A stretch of 64,000 nt of DNA from Planctomycetota bacterium. GTDB taxonomy: Bacteria; Planctomycetota; UBA1135; JACQFD01. This document shows positions 55,581-63,490 of this stretch, one piece after another (the stretch's first letter is position 1; each line of letters begins with the position of its first letter). The translations under genes were made by a program, and so were the position numbers. Where the stretch lies: the NCBI GenBank assembly GCA_016200225.1, contig JACQFD010000022.1, positions 1 through 64,000 on the forward strand, in the 5' to 3' direction. Below the pieces are notes generated by a model that was not told the origin of the DNA, did not search any database, and saw only the letters and a program-made list of their open reading frames with translations.

Positions 55581-56435
55581 TTAGCGGCCCCAATCGCGGA
55601 GATATCGAAAATCCAGATTGACCGTTCGGGCCGATACTTTCGCGACGACGGGGAGCCGCCGCTTGAACTGATTGGCGCGCATCCTCTCGGAAACGAAGCG
55701 CACGAGTTCCTCTCGATGGCCGCATTGTAACAATTCGGAAGCGTCGAGCCGGCGGTCGACCAAATCGTGCAGCAGCGCGTCGACTTCATCATAACGAATA
55801 CCCATTTCCCCTTCCGCGGTTTGCCCGGGCCAGAAATCGGGGCTCGCCGGACGATTGCATATTTCATCGGGAATGCCAAGGTGCCGCGCCAATGCATACA
55901 CTTGCGTTTTGTAAAGATCGCCCAGCGGATTGACCGCGCTCGCGCTGTCGCCGTACCACGTCGTGTACCCGAGCAGCGTCTCCGTTTTGTCGCTCGTGCC
56001 GATCACGAGCGCCCGCTCGCGCGCGGAAATATCAAATATAACAATCATCCGCGCGCGCGCCATGACGTTGCCCGCGCGGACGCGGTCGGCAACGCGCGAA
56101 ACGGTTAGATCCGCCGCGGATAAATAGCCGTCGACCATCGGCGTAATGTCGACGCGCGCCACTGGAATCTTAAATTTCGCGCAGAGGTCGCGGCCGAGCC
56201 GTTCACTGTCCGCGCTCGACGATTTGTAAGGTAACAATAATCCGAGGACGTTTTCCGGCCCGAGCGCGCGCGCCGCGAGCGCCGCCGCGACGGAACTGTC
56301 GATGCCTCCCGAAACGCCGAGAACGCCTTTCGTAAAACCAAATTTACTAATTTCGGCGCGCAAAAAACCCGTGAGCACGTCTGCGACGATCGCGGGCTCA
56401 AGCGGAGGCAGGGATGGCCGGCCGGCGTTGTTCAC
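55581..56435 (-). CDS. nadE: NAD(+) synthetase, ammonia-ligase subunit
   Basis: NadE adenylates and amidates deamido-NAD to NAD. The GTG at 56435 overlaps the TGA of the upstream nitrilase gene (GTGA) and gives a 284-residue protein; the longer frame is antisense-like noise inside that gene. The PP-loop SGGIDSS is at 42-48. GTSDKTETLLGYTTWYGDSA and the PASPDFWPGQTAEGEMG segment are diagnostic. With the glutaminase-type gene just upstream it forms a split version of the glutamine-dependent enzyme. Confidence 0.92.
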   Translation of the reverse strand: MNNAGRPSLPPLEPAIVADVLTGFLRAEISKFGFTKGVLGVSGGIDSSVAAALAARALGPENVLGLLLPYKSSSADSERLGRDLCAKFKIPVARVDITPMVDGYLSAADLTVSRVADRVRAGNVMARARMIVIFDISARERALVIGTSDKTETLLGYTTWYGDSASAVNPLGDLYKTQVYALARHLGIPDEICNRPASPDFWPGQTAEGEMGIRYDEVDALLHDLVDRRLDASELLQCGHREELVRFVSERMRANQFKRRLPVVAKVSARTVNLDFRYLRDWGR

Positions 56436-57319
56436 GATTCGCCGAGAATTTTTCTTAGTTGTCGCAGTACGAGTTCGGGTTTTTCGTCGCGGCGCATCGG
56501 AGCGAACAGCCGGGCCCGGCGCAACGCGCCGCCGGTTATTGTTGCATTCGCGACCGCGGATTCGAGACCGTCGACTTTTGCCACAACGGTTCCAAATGGA
56601 TCGAAAACGCGCGAACCGCCGAAAAAGCATATTCCGTCCTCGACGCCCACGCGATTGCAATAAATTACATATGTCTGAAACATTCCCGAAAGGCCTTCGA
56701 GAACGGCGTCCCAGGCGCGCACCGACGAAACTTCGCCTTTTTGTGTAATTCCGCGGCCCGGCGACGCCGAAATACAAATCATCAAATCGACGTTCTGTAA
56801 AAATAAGAGATAGCTCGACGCGAGGTGCCAGGCGTCTTCGCAAATGAGAATTCCGACGCGTCCGAGCGACGTTTCGAAAGCTTCGAAGGATTCTCCGGGC
56901 GCGACATAGCGGCCTTCGTCGAAAATTCCGTAGGTCGGAAGATAAACTTTCCTGTGGATATGTATAATCTTCCCGTTTTCGATCATTGCCGCCGAATTAT
57001 AAACTCGATGGTCGCGCGTCCTTTCGACGAATCCGACGACGGTGGCAATGCCGTCGGTCGCGCTCGCGAAATCGAGCAGGCGCTCGTCGTCGCGCCGCAT
57101 CGCCACGTCTTCGGTCAGATCGTTTAAGAAGTATCCCGTCAGCGACAATTCTGGAAAGACTACAAGTCGAACATTGTCTTTTTTCGCAAGCTTGATGATC
57201 GAGTGGTGTTCTTCGAGATTTCGCGCGACGTCGCCGAGCGCGGGCGCGGTCTGCACGAGACGCACGCTCGCGGAATCGGGCGCGCTGTTATTTTGTAAAT
57301 TTAATTTACGAGGTGTCAT
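56432..57319 (-). CDS. Carbon-nitrogen hydrolase, probable glutaminase partner of NAD synthetase
   Basis: This 295-residue nitrilase-superfamily protein has the Glu-Lys-Cys triad: FPELSLTGY (E57), HRKVYLPTYG (K124) and ICEDAWH (C160). The sequences around the triad match the N-terminal glutaminase domain of fused NAD synthetases (HRKVYLPTYGIFDEGRY). Because nadE overlaps it, the two products probably form a complex in which glutamine supplies ammonia. A stand-alone amidase is the alternative. Confidence 0.87.
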   Translation of the reverse strand: MTPRKLNLQNNSAPDSASVRLVQTAPALGDVARNLEEHHSIIKLAKKDNVRLVVFPELSLTGYFLNDLTEDVAMRRDDERLLDFASATDGIATVVGFVERTRDHRVYNSAAMIENGKIIHIHRKVYLPTYGIFDEGRYVAPGESFEAFETSLGRVGILICEDAWHLASSYLLFLQNVDLMICISASPGRGITQKGEVSSVRAWDAVLEGLSGMFQTYVIYCNRVGVEDGICFFGGSRVFDPFGTVVAKVDGLESAVANATITGGALRRARLFAPMRRDEKPELVLRQLRKILGES

Positions 57320-57328
57320 TGTTAATAT

Positions 57329-58333
57329 TCAGCGGGCGATCTTGGCATTGGCAAGCGCCTCTTCGACAATGCGATCCGGATCGACGCCCTCGGCTTCGCC
57401 TTCGAAATTGCGCAGAACGCGATGCCGGAGCGCGTGGGGCGCAGCGCGCTCGACGTCGGAACGCTCGACGTGAAATCGGCCCGCAAGCAGCGCCAGCGCT
57501 TTCGCGGCAAGCAGCATCGCCTGCGCGCCGCGCGGCGAAGCGCCGCAACGTAAATATTTCTTCGCGAGCGGCGCCGCATGCGGCGAACCCGGATCTGTAA
57601 ATGTTACTGTTTTCGCGACCAGCCGTTTCACCGCCTCCGAGACGGGAAGTTCGCGAGCCAGCGACCGTAGACGTAACAATTCGCGGCCGTTCATCGAAGG
57701 CCGCGGTTCCTGCGAATCCGGACCCGTCGTCGCGTCGAGAATATCGACAATCTGCTGTTCCGACGCCGGTGAAATCTTTAATTTAAAGAAAAACCGGTCG
57801 AGTTGCGCTTCGGGGAGCGGAAATGTGCCTTCCATTTCGATCGGGTTCTGCGTCGCGGCGACTAGAAACGGCTCTTCCAATGTATATTTTCGCCCGCTGA
57901 CCGTCACGCTCGCCTCTTGCATGGCCTCGAGTAGCGCCGATTGCGTTTTCGGCGTCGCGCGGTTGATTTCGTCGGCCAGAATTAAATTTGAGAATATCGG
58001 CCCCGGTTGAAACTCGAACTTGCGGCCGCCGCCTTCGCGCTCGATCAGGATATTCGTTCCCGTAATGTCGGCCGGCATCAAATCCGGCGTGAATTGAATC
58101 CGCGAAAATTTAACTTCGAGCGTGCGCGCGAGGGTTTTTACCAATACGGTTTTGCCGAGTCCCGGAACGCCCTCGAGCAGCACATGACCGCCGCTGATCG
58201 CCGCGATCACGACCCATTCTATCAATTCGGGGTTTCCGAGATACACGCGCGCGATCTCCGAACGCAGGGTGTCGCAGCGTTTTCGCAAATCATCCAATTC
58301 CCGTTCGATGCGGGCCAGTTCGGCTTCGCTCAT
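57329..58333 (-). CDS. MoxR-family AAA+ ATPase
   Basis: This is a 334-residue AAA ATPase of the MoxR group, starting at ATG 58333 (MSEAELARIERELDDL...). It has Walker A GVPGLGKT (55-62), Walker B LILADEINRA (D121, E122), the family segment QFTPDLMPADITG and sensor-1 VAATQNPIE. MoxR proteins act as chaperones for metal or cofactor insertion and usually sit beside DUF58 and von Willebrand-domain genes. None is seen here. Its start overlaps the stop of the HAD gene (ATGA). Confidence 0.92.
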   Translation of the reverse strand: MSEAELARIERELDDLRKRCDTLRSEIARVYLGNPELIEWVVIAAISGGHVLLEGVPGLGKTVLVKTLARTLEVKFSRIQFTPDLMPADITGTNILIEREGGGRKFEFQPGPIFSNLILADEINRATPKTQSALLEAMQEASVTVSGRKYTLEEPFLVAATQNPIEMEGTFPLPEAQLDRFFFKLKISPASEQQIVDILDATTGPDSQEPRPSMNGRELLRLRSLARELPVSEAVKRLVAKTVTFTDPGSPHAAPLAKKYLRCGASPRGAQAMLLAAKALALLAGRFHVERSDVERAAPHALRHRVLRNFEGEAEGVDPDRIVEEALANAKIAR

Positions 58334-59034
58334 GCGGCGTCTCCAATATAATATAAAATTTCGCGGAGCGACTTTATTGTATTCGAATCGGACGCGGCAC
58401 CGGCGCCGCGATTGATGAGCAATCCGCGGATCCCCGCCCGCTGCGCCCCCTCGACGTCGTTCACGGGATGGTCGCCGACGTGTAGCGTTTCGCCGGGACT
58501 CACGCCAAGGCGTTCGCACGCCCGTAGGAAAATCCCGGCCGATGGTTTCTCCATTCCTTCGATCGCGGAGACGAGTATGGCGTCGAATTTATTCGTTAAT
58601 TCCAATCGTTCCAAATGTAACAACAGTCGCGGACTCCAATTGCTAACGATCGCGAGCGCGACGCCGCGTTTTCGAAGCGATCCGAGAACTTCGGCCGTCT
58701 CGGGGAATAATTGTAATGTTACCGTTTTTCTGTAGCGTTCGAGCAGCGTCTCCAAAAATCCGTCGAGCAACGATTCGCTCGCGCCGAGATCGCGATAAAC
58801 GGCCGGCACGTAGGCCCGAAACCAACAATCCGTGTACCGTGCCGTTTCTCCGGGCAGCGGCGGAGTCATTTCGTGCGCTCGATGCATCGCGGCGCGCACT
58901 TCCGAAAGCGTTGAGCCAAGTCCAAGGTCACGCGCGGCCGCCGCGTAAATTTCGAAGCGCGACGGCGATTCGTAAAATAGCGTATTGCCAGCGTCCAGAA
59001 GGACGGCGCGGATCCGAGCGGTGCCGGTGGGCAT
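58330..59034 (-). CDS. HAD-superfamily hydrolase
   Basis: This is a 234-residue protein starting at ATG 59034. The nucleophile motif is LLDAGNTLF (D14). It lacks the second Asp of classical phosphatases, as in haloacid-dehalogenase/HDHD3-like members. Motif II is VSNWSPRL, motif III Lys is in GMEKPSAGIF, and motif IV is HVGDHPVNDVEGA. A helical cap lies between residues 20 and 90. It is the first gene of the MoxR/NAD synthetase operon. Substrate unknown. Confidence 0.85.
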   Translation of the reverse strand: MPTGTARIRAVLLDAGNTLFYESPSRFEIYAAAARDLGLGSTLSEVRAAMHRAHEMTPPLPGETARYTDCWFRAYVPAVYRDLGASESLLDGFLETLLERYRKTVTLQLFPETAEVLGSLRKRGVALAIVSNWSPRLLLHLERLELTNKFDAILVSAIEGMEKPSAGIFLRACERLGVSPGETLHVGDHPVNDVEGAQRAGIRGLLINRGAGAASDSNTIKSLREILYYIGDAA

Positions 59035-59088
59035 GGGAATGATATGGAACCGCCTGTTTTGGCGTTTGGTCATTGTAACGGTAGCTTG

Positions 59089-60102
59089 ATGCACATCTTG
59101 AATCGCAAAAAGACAACGATTGTTTACGGACTGCTGCTCGGCGCATGCGCGCTGTCGGGATGTCGAGCCGTCCGCGACCCGAATTCCGTCGGTTCCGATC
59201 GGCTCGACCAGGCCGCGCGCGCCGTCGTGCGCGGGGATCACGGCGTCGCGATCGAACTTCTGAAGGGGCGGGTTGATGGTTCCATACGCGGGTCGAAGTT
59301 GCTTGGCAAAGCATGGCTCGCGACCGGCGATCCTGAAAAGGCACGTGCCGCGTTTGCGCGCGCCGCGGAACTCGATCACCAGGACGCCGAGACGTGGATG
59401 CTGCTTGGCGAAGCGTCCGAGCGCGATCGTTTTTTCGAGCGTTCGATCGATGCGTATGAAAATGTATTAAAACTCCAACCGCAAAACGCGGCGGCCGCGA
59501 AACGCCATGCTTTTTTGTTAACAGATCTTCATTTGTATGGAGAAGCGGTGGCGTCGCTGCATCGCGCGGCCAAACTCGCGCCGGACGATGAAGATGTTCT
59601 TTACAAATTGGGCGCCGTGGAACTCGCGCGCGATCACGATGAAGAAGCGATCGCGGCGTTCGATCTCGTTCTCGCGCGAAAACCCGCGCATCCGTCGGCC
59701 CTGAACGGCCGGGGCGTCGCGCGCGCGCGCGCGGCCAAATTACAACAGAACCAGAATAAGCGTTCGGAATGGACCGACAGCGCGGTTCACGACCTCGAGG
59801 AATCGCTAAAATTATCCGCCGACGATCCGGAGCCGGCGTACAACCTCGGCTGGGTCCGGGAGGAAATAAAGAATGATCCGGTCGGCGCCGAAACCGCCTA
59901 CCGCGAGGCGCTCCGCCGACGTAAACAATATTTGCAAGCGCTGATCCGCCTCGCGGGAATTCTGGCATCGCGCAATGCCGCGGCGGAAGCCGCCGATTAT
60001 TATAAGCAGGCTCTCGACCTTGCCGTCGATCCCGACCTCAAGTCGGAACTAAAGAAAAAAGCGGACGAACTTGGTTCGGCGAACGGCGGCCTTAATAAGT
60101 AA
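59089..60102 (+). CDS. TPR-repeat lipoprotein
   Basis: This is a 337-residue predicted lipoprotein. ATG 59089 starts a signal peptide with lipobox ALSGC; an upstream in-frame ATG at 59044 would spoil it. At least six tetratricopeptide repeats cover the mature chain (GDPEKARAAFARAAELD, AENVLKLQPQNAAA-like units, GAVELARDHDEEAIAAFD). It probably acts as a protein-binding scaffold at the envelope. It is divergent from the HAD/MoxR/nadE operon with a 54-bp gap. Confidence 0.82.
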   Translation: MHILNRKKTTIVYGLLLGACALSGCRAVRDPNSVGSDRLDQAARAVVRGDHGVAIELLKGRVDGSIRGSKLLGKAWLATGDPEKARAAFARAAELDHQDAETWMLLGEASERDRFFERSIDAYENVLKLQPQNAAAAKRHAFLLTDLHLYGEAVASLHRAAKLAPDDEDVLYKLGAVELARDHDEEAIAAFDLVLARKPAHPSALNGRGVARARAAKLQQNQNKRSEWTDSAVHDLEESLKLSADDPEPAYNLGWVREEIKNDPVGAETAYREALRRRKQYLQALIRLAGILASRNAAAEAADYYKQALDLAVDPDLKSELKKKADELGSANGGLNK

Positions 60103-60117
60103 TTGGATCGATATTAA

Positions 60118-60342
60118 TTATTTTCCGAGCGCGGCCTTTATTTTGCCTTCGATGTCCTTCACCATCGCGGCGATGAATTCCGCGCCGTAATCGCGCTCGA
60201 GGAGCCAGCGATCGTGAAAATCGAGCTTTCCGCTCGATGGAGAATAATCAATTTGGAAGTCGACGACGTCGCCGGAATTTTCTTTAACTTCAACCATTGC
60301 ACAGTTCATGCCTGTGTCGATTTCCACGGTGTAACTCGTCAT
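60118..60342 (-). CDS. Small protein, paralog of its upstream neighbour
   Basis: This 74-residue cytosolic protein is alpha/beta with an N-terminal strand pair and a C-terminal amphipathic helix ending in AALGK. It aligns along its whole length with the 78-residue product of the next gene: both have a strand, then a DF-type turn, then a YGAEFIAAMVKDIEGKIKAAL-like helix. The two genes are 7 nt apart on one strand. I do not recognise the family. Confidence 0.65.
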   Translation of the reverse strand: MTSYTVEIDTGMNCAMVEVKENSGDVVDFQIDYSPSSGKLDFHDRWLLERDYGAEFIAAMVKDIEGKIKAALGK

Positions 60343-60349
60343 TTTTTTA

Positions 60350-60586
60350 TTATTTACCTTCCGCGATGGCGGCTTTCACAGCTTTGCGAATATCAGATAT
60401 CATTTGGTCGGCGAAGTCGGATCCGAAGTCCAATTCGATAACTTTAATATCCTCGAAGTCGAACCGACCCGTTTCACGATTGAAGGGAACTCCGTATTCC
60501 CACTTGTCGCCGTTGGGCGCGCGCAGAACGACCTCGATCTGGTCGTCAGAGTCGGAAACGATGATTTTGTATTCAGGTTGGGCCAT
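60350..60586 (-). CDS. Small acidic protein, paralog of its downstream neighbour
   Basis: This 78-residue protein (MAQPEYKIIVSDSDD...) has a beta-hairpin-like N-terminal half with a VVLRAPNGDKWEYGVPF segment and a C-terminal helix (GSDFADQMISDIRKAVKAAI). The shared pattern with the 74-residue neighbour, especially FGSDFA/YGAEFI and the final helix, indicates a local gene duplication. Being tiny, conserved between copies and collinear argues that both are real. Function unknown. Confidence 0.65.
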   Translation of the reverse strand: MAQPEYKIIVSDSDDQIEVVLRAPNGDKWEYGVPFNRETGRFDFEDIKVIELDFGSDFADQMISDIRKAVKAAIAEGK

Positions 60587-60681
60587 GGAGGATGGGTCGG
60601 ATCGATTGCGGAGAGACAGTCGTTGATAGATAAACTAGCGCAAGCGGACGACGCCAACCAAACGTTGACCGCGCGAATGCC

Positions 60682-60963
60682 ATGGTTCGAGCCGATTTGA
60701 CGAGCTACGAAGACGAACACCGCCATCCAGCAAATCGCTTGCTGCATGCGATTGGAATCCCGGTCGTCGTGGCGTCTCTTCCGATTGTGTTTTGGAGTTG
60801 GAAATGGGCACTCGCATTGCACGTCGCCGGTTGGACCATCCTCTGGGCGGGTCACGCGATCGAAGGCAACCTTCCGGCGTCGTGGAAAAATCCGCTCGTC
60901 GCGTTTGTCGCGCCCATCTGGTGGCTGCGACGGGCGATCGACCTAATTCGGCGGCGAGGCTGA
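60682..60963 (+). CDS. Mpo1-like (DUF962) small membrane protein
   Basis: This 93-residue protein has the family signature of DUF962/Mpo1-like proteins: YxxxHxxPxNRxLHxIGIP at residues 9-27, and later GHAIEGNLPASWKNP. Two hydrophobic helices lie between and after these motifs. The yeast homolog Mpo1 is an Fe(II) dioxygenase that shortens 2-hydroxy fatty acids. Whether this short bacterial form is active is unknown. Confidence 0.8.
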   Translation: MVRADLTSYEDEHRHPANRLLHAIGIPVVVASLPIVFWSWKWALALHVAGWTILWAGHAIEGNLPASWKNPLVAFVAPIWWLRRAIDLIRRRG

Positions 60964-61131
60964 CATTCACATGCAAATTTACTAGCATTCAATCGCGTTG
61001 TCCGGACTTGAACCGGCACGGATTTCATACCAAGCTCTCATTCCCCCCGATCTTACGACAGGAAAGTTGGCGGATTTGTAATCGTCGACGGCCCTGCCCG
61101 CTTTTTTGAATCCTGCGATTCTTCGAGCCCC

Positions 61132-61815
61132 ATGCAACCCGACCCCCATCTCGTAACAGTCTTTAATTACTATCGCGACGCCGAGATGCGCGGCGCAACA
61201 TTACTAATTCGACTTTGCAACATGACTGGACCCGGGGACGTTCAGACCGCGTTGTCGCGCCATATTTGTGATGAAACGCGGCATGCATGGCTTTGGACCA
61301 AGCGCATTATGGATATTGGCGGCGTTGTGGTGCCGCTCGATGATGGTTATCAACGCCGCATCGGACGCGTGGGTTTGCCGCGAACGATTTTTGATATATT
61401 TGCATTGACGGTCGTCGTCGAACAGCGCGCGTTGACACGCTACAATGAACATCTCGCGCGGCCGGACGTCGACGCGGACACGCGAAAAACGCTCGAAGAT
61501 GTATCCAAAGACGAGCATTGGCATATCGGCTGGATGGAGTCCGCCGCGAAGGAAATGGCGCGCGCCAAGGGCGACGAAAAATTATATGATATTGCAATTG
61601 CAAAGTATCGCGTGATTGATGATGAAGTAACGATTGAATTGAATAAATTTGAATCGGGAACGTTTGGATTCTCGTTTTCGCATCCGTTCAAACCGGAAGA
61701 CATCGAAATCGCGCGACATTATCGCGAAAAAGGCGCCCGCACGATGCAAGACGAACGAAATAGCGAGCCTCCCGGCGTGCGCGCGGCGGCGGCGGCGGCA
61801 CTCGGTGGAATCTAA
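61132..61815 (+). CDS. Ferritin-like diiron-domain protein
   Basis: This 227-residue helical protein has the spaced carboxylate/His set of a four-helix-bundle diiron site: E18 in helix 1, E48xxH51 (DETRHAW) in helix 2, E97 in helix 3, and E128xxH131 (DEHWHIGW) in helix 4. This arrangement fits the ferritin-like oxidase/hydroxylase superfamily. There is no signal peptide. The LpxL-like acyltransferase gene overlaps its end by 11 nt, so a joint role in lipid modification is possible but unproven. Confidence 0.8.
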   Translation: MQPDPHLVTVFNYYRDAEMRGATLLIRLCNMTGPGDVQTALSRHICDETRHAWLWTKRIMDIGGVVVPLDDGYQRRIGRVGLPRTIFDIFALTVVVEQRALTRYNEHLARPDVDADTRKTLEDVSKDEHWHIGWMESAAKEMARAKGDEKLYDIAIAKYRVIDDEVTIELNKFESGTFGFSFSHPFKPEDIEIARHYREKGARTMQDERNSEPPGVRAAAAAALGGI

Positions 61816-62857
61816 AATTTCGGCGGGCGAAAAAGCAAACATTTCGCAAGTCGGCCCGCCGCGGCCGCGTCGTCGGCGGAGCCGCGGGCCGGTTTTGAAT
61901 TATATTGAATATTTCGGGCTCGTCGCCGTCGTCGAATTATTAAATTTACTTCCGCACGACGCGACGCTGCGCGTCGGGGCGTCGATCGGTAGTTTTTACG
62001 GATGGTTCGCGCGGATATTTCGAACGCGCAATCATCGCGTTTCGATGAGAAATCTCGAACTCGCGTTTCCGGAAAAGAGCCCGAACGAACGCGATTCCAT
62101 CCTGCGCGCGACGTGGCGCAATTGGGGGCGATTCATGGCGGACGGAGTAAAATTGGCAAAGATCCCGCCGGCGCGAGTTAAAGAATTGGTCACGATCGAA
62201 CCGTGGGAACGGTTCTTGGAAGTTCAAAAAATTGTAAAAGATCGCGGATTATTGGTATTGACGGGACATTACGGTTCCTTCGAATTGTTACATGCCGCGA
62301 TTTCCGCGCATGGCGTGCCCGTGACGCTCGTGCACCGACCGATGGCGAATCCGTACGTCAGCGAGTGGGTTCGAAAGTTAAGAACCAGATTCGGGACGAA
62401 CGTCGTGGCGCGCGGCGAAGCGGCGCGCGACGTGTTGCGCGAACTGAAATCCGGAAGATTTGTAGCGATTCCGTTCGATCAAAACGCCCGGCAAAATATC
62501 CGTGTATTCGCCCCGTTCTTTAATGTTCGAACGTCGACAAATTCGGGTCTCGCGCGGCTCGCGCGCGCGACGGACGCGCCCGTTCATCCCGTCGTGATTA
62601 TTCGCGAAGGCGACGGTCTCAAACATAAAATATGGATCGGCGAAGCGGTGCAAACGGTAAAGACCGGCGATCGCGAAGCGGATATCGTCGAATACACGCG
62701 ATTATACAATAAAGCCTTCGAGGATCTCATTCGCGCGCATCCCGATCATTGGATATGGATGTACCGGAGATTCAAACAACAGCCTGAAGGAACCTGCTCG
62801 CCCTATTTGAAGGAAGCCCCGGGCGCGGACGCGTATCGAATGGCCGCCGCGTCATAA
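61805..62857 (+). CDS. Lysophospholipid/lauroyl acyltransferase (LpxL/HtrB family)
   Basis: This is a 350-residue membrane-associated acyltransferase. I use GTG 61805, since the ORF extends to 61649 only inside the preceding gene. A basic N-terminus leads to one membrane helix. The catalytic HX4E motif is HYGSFE (H155, E160), with RNLELAFPEKS and IPFDQNARQ further on. Family enzymes add secondary acyl chains to lipid A or similar lipids from acyl-ACP. Together with lpxA this supports an LPS-like outer membrane. Confidence 0.88.
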   Translation: MESKISAGEKANISQVGPPRPRRRRSRGPVLNYIEYFGLVAVVELLNLLPHDATLRVGASIGSFYGWFARIFRTRNHRVSMRNLELAFPEKSPNERDSILRATWRNWGRFMADGVKLAKIPPARVKELVTIEPWERFLEVQKIVKDRGLLVLTGHYGSFELLHAAISAHGVPVTLVHRPMANPYVSEWVRKLRTRFGTNVVARGEAARDVLRELKSGRFVAIPFDQNARQNIRVFAPFFNVRTSTNSGLARLARATDAPVHPVVIIREGDGLKHKIWIGEAVQTVKTGDREADIVEYTRLYNKAFEDLIRAHPDHWIWMYRRFKQQPEGTCSPYLKEAPGADAYRMAAAS

Positions 62858-62865
62858 ATATTAGT

Positions 62866-63222
62866 CTACTGTTTCGGTTTCTCGGCCGCTTTCTGCTCGC
62901 GCAATTGTAACTTCCATCGAATGGTTTTTTCTTTGGCGGCCTCGAGCTCGGCGCGCGGCACGTCGCCCTTTCGCATCCAGCAGCGCGAAATGTGTCCTTG
63001 CGCGTCCGCGTCATTGGGATCGAGTACTAATATTTTTTCCGCGGTCGCGATCGACTCGTCCCAACGCTCCTGTTGAAATAAACAAAGGGCGACCCCGTGC
63101 AGCGCCGTTGTAAACGTAGGGTCGACGACGAGCGCAGCTTCGTACTGGGCGCGCGCTTCGTCGAATTTTTTTGATTGATAAAAACGCATCGCCGCGAGAA
63201 TGTGATGTTGGACGGAGGACAT
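62866..63222 (-). CDS. Short TPR protein
   Basis: This is a 118-residue cytosolic protein with about two and a half tetratricopeptide repeats (AMRFYQSKKFDEARAQYEAAL, HGVALCLFQQERWDESIATAEKIL) and a charged C-terminal helix. Such proteins are usually adaptors. It converges with the acyltransferase gene, 8 nt away. No partner can be named. Confidence 0.7.
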   Translation of the reverse strand: MSSVQHHILAAMRFYQSKKFDEARAQYEAALVVDPTFTTALHGVALCLFQQERWDESIATAEKILVLDPNDADAQGHISRCWMRKGDVPRAELEAAKEKTIRWKLQLREQKAAEKPKQ

Positions 63223-63490
63223 GGTTTAATAAATAGTTCCGTTTATTGATATTGTCACGGACTCCGGTCGACACACTACGGCGCGGACGCGGGAGGTCAC
63301 TCGTGTTCGCGCGAAGCCTACCAGCTTTGTCGCGGAAAACGCCCGGAGGCATTCGCGCGCCATTGAGTCCAAAGCCTGCGAAGGAACGACGATCGTTGCC
63401 GTTAGGATTGACAACGTGCCGACGATGCTTACTCATGCTTCTCCCCGCCCCGCGACCGCGCATGCGGGGGCGCGCAACCGCTGAGCGGCG
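63223..63490. other. 268-bp divergent intergenic region, no gene supported
   Basis: It lies between the TPR gene and the sugar permease gene. Minus-strand frames (62 codons at 63226-63414, and a longer overlapping one) have no recognisable features and are not annotated. The left 30 bp are AT-rich and may hold the TPR-gene promoter. Confidence 0.4.

Noticed and set aside
56436..56843. N-terminal extension of nadE
   Set aside because: The extra 136 codons are an out-of-frame reading of the nitrilase gene; the GTGA overlap gives a better start.
61649..61804. N-terminal extension of the LpxL-like acyltransferase
   Set aside because: It lies inside the ferritin-like gene and reads as Arg-rich shadow sequence.
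63226..63414. 62-codon minus-strand frame before the TPR gene
   Set aside because: It has no motif or start-site support and overlaps another equally open frame.
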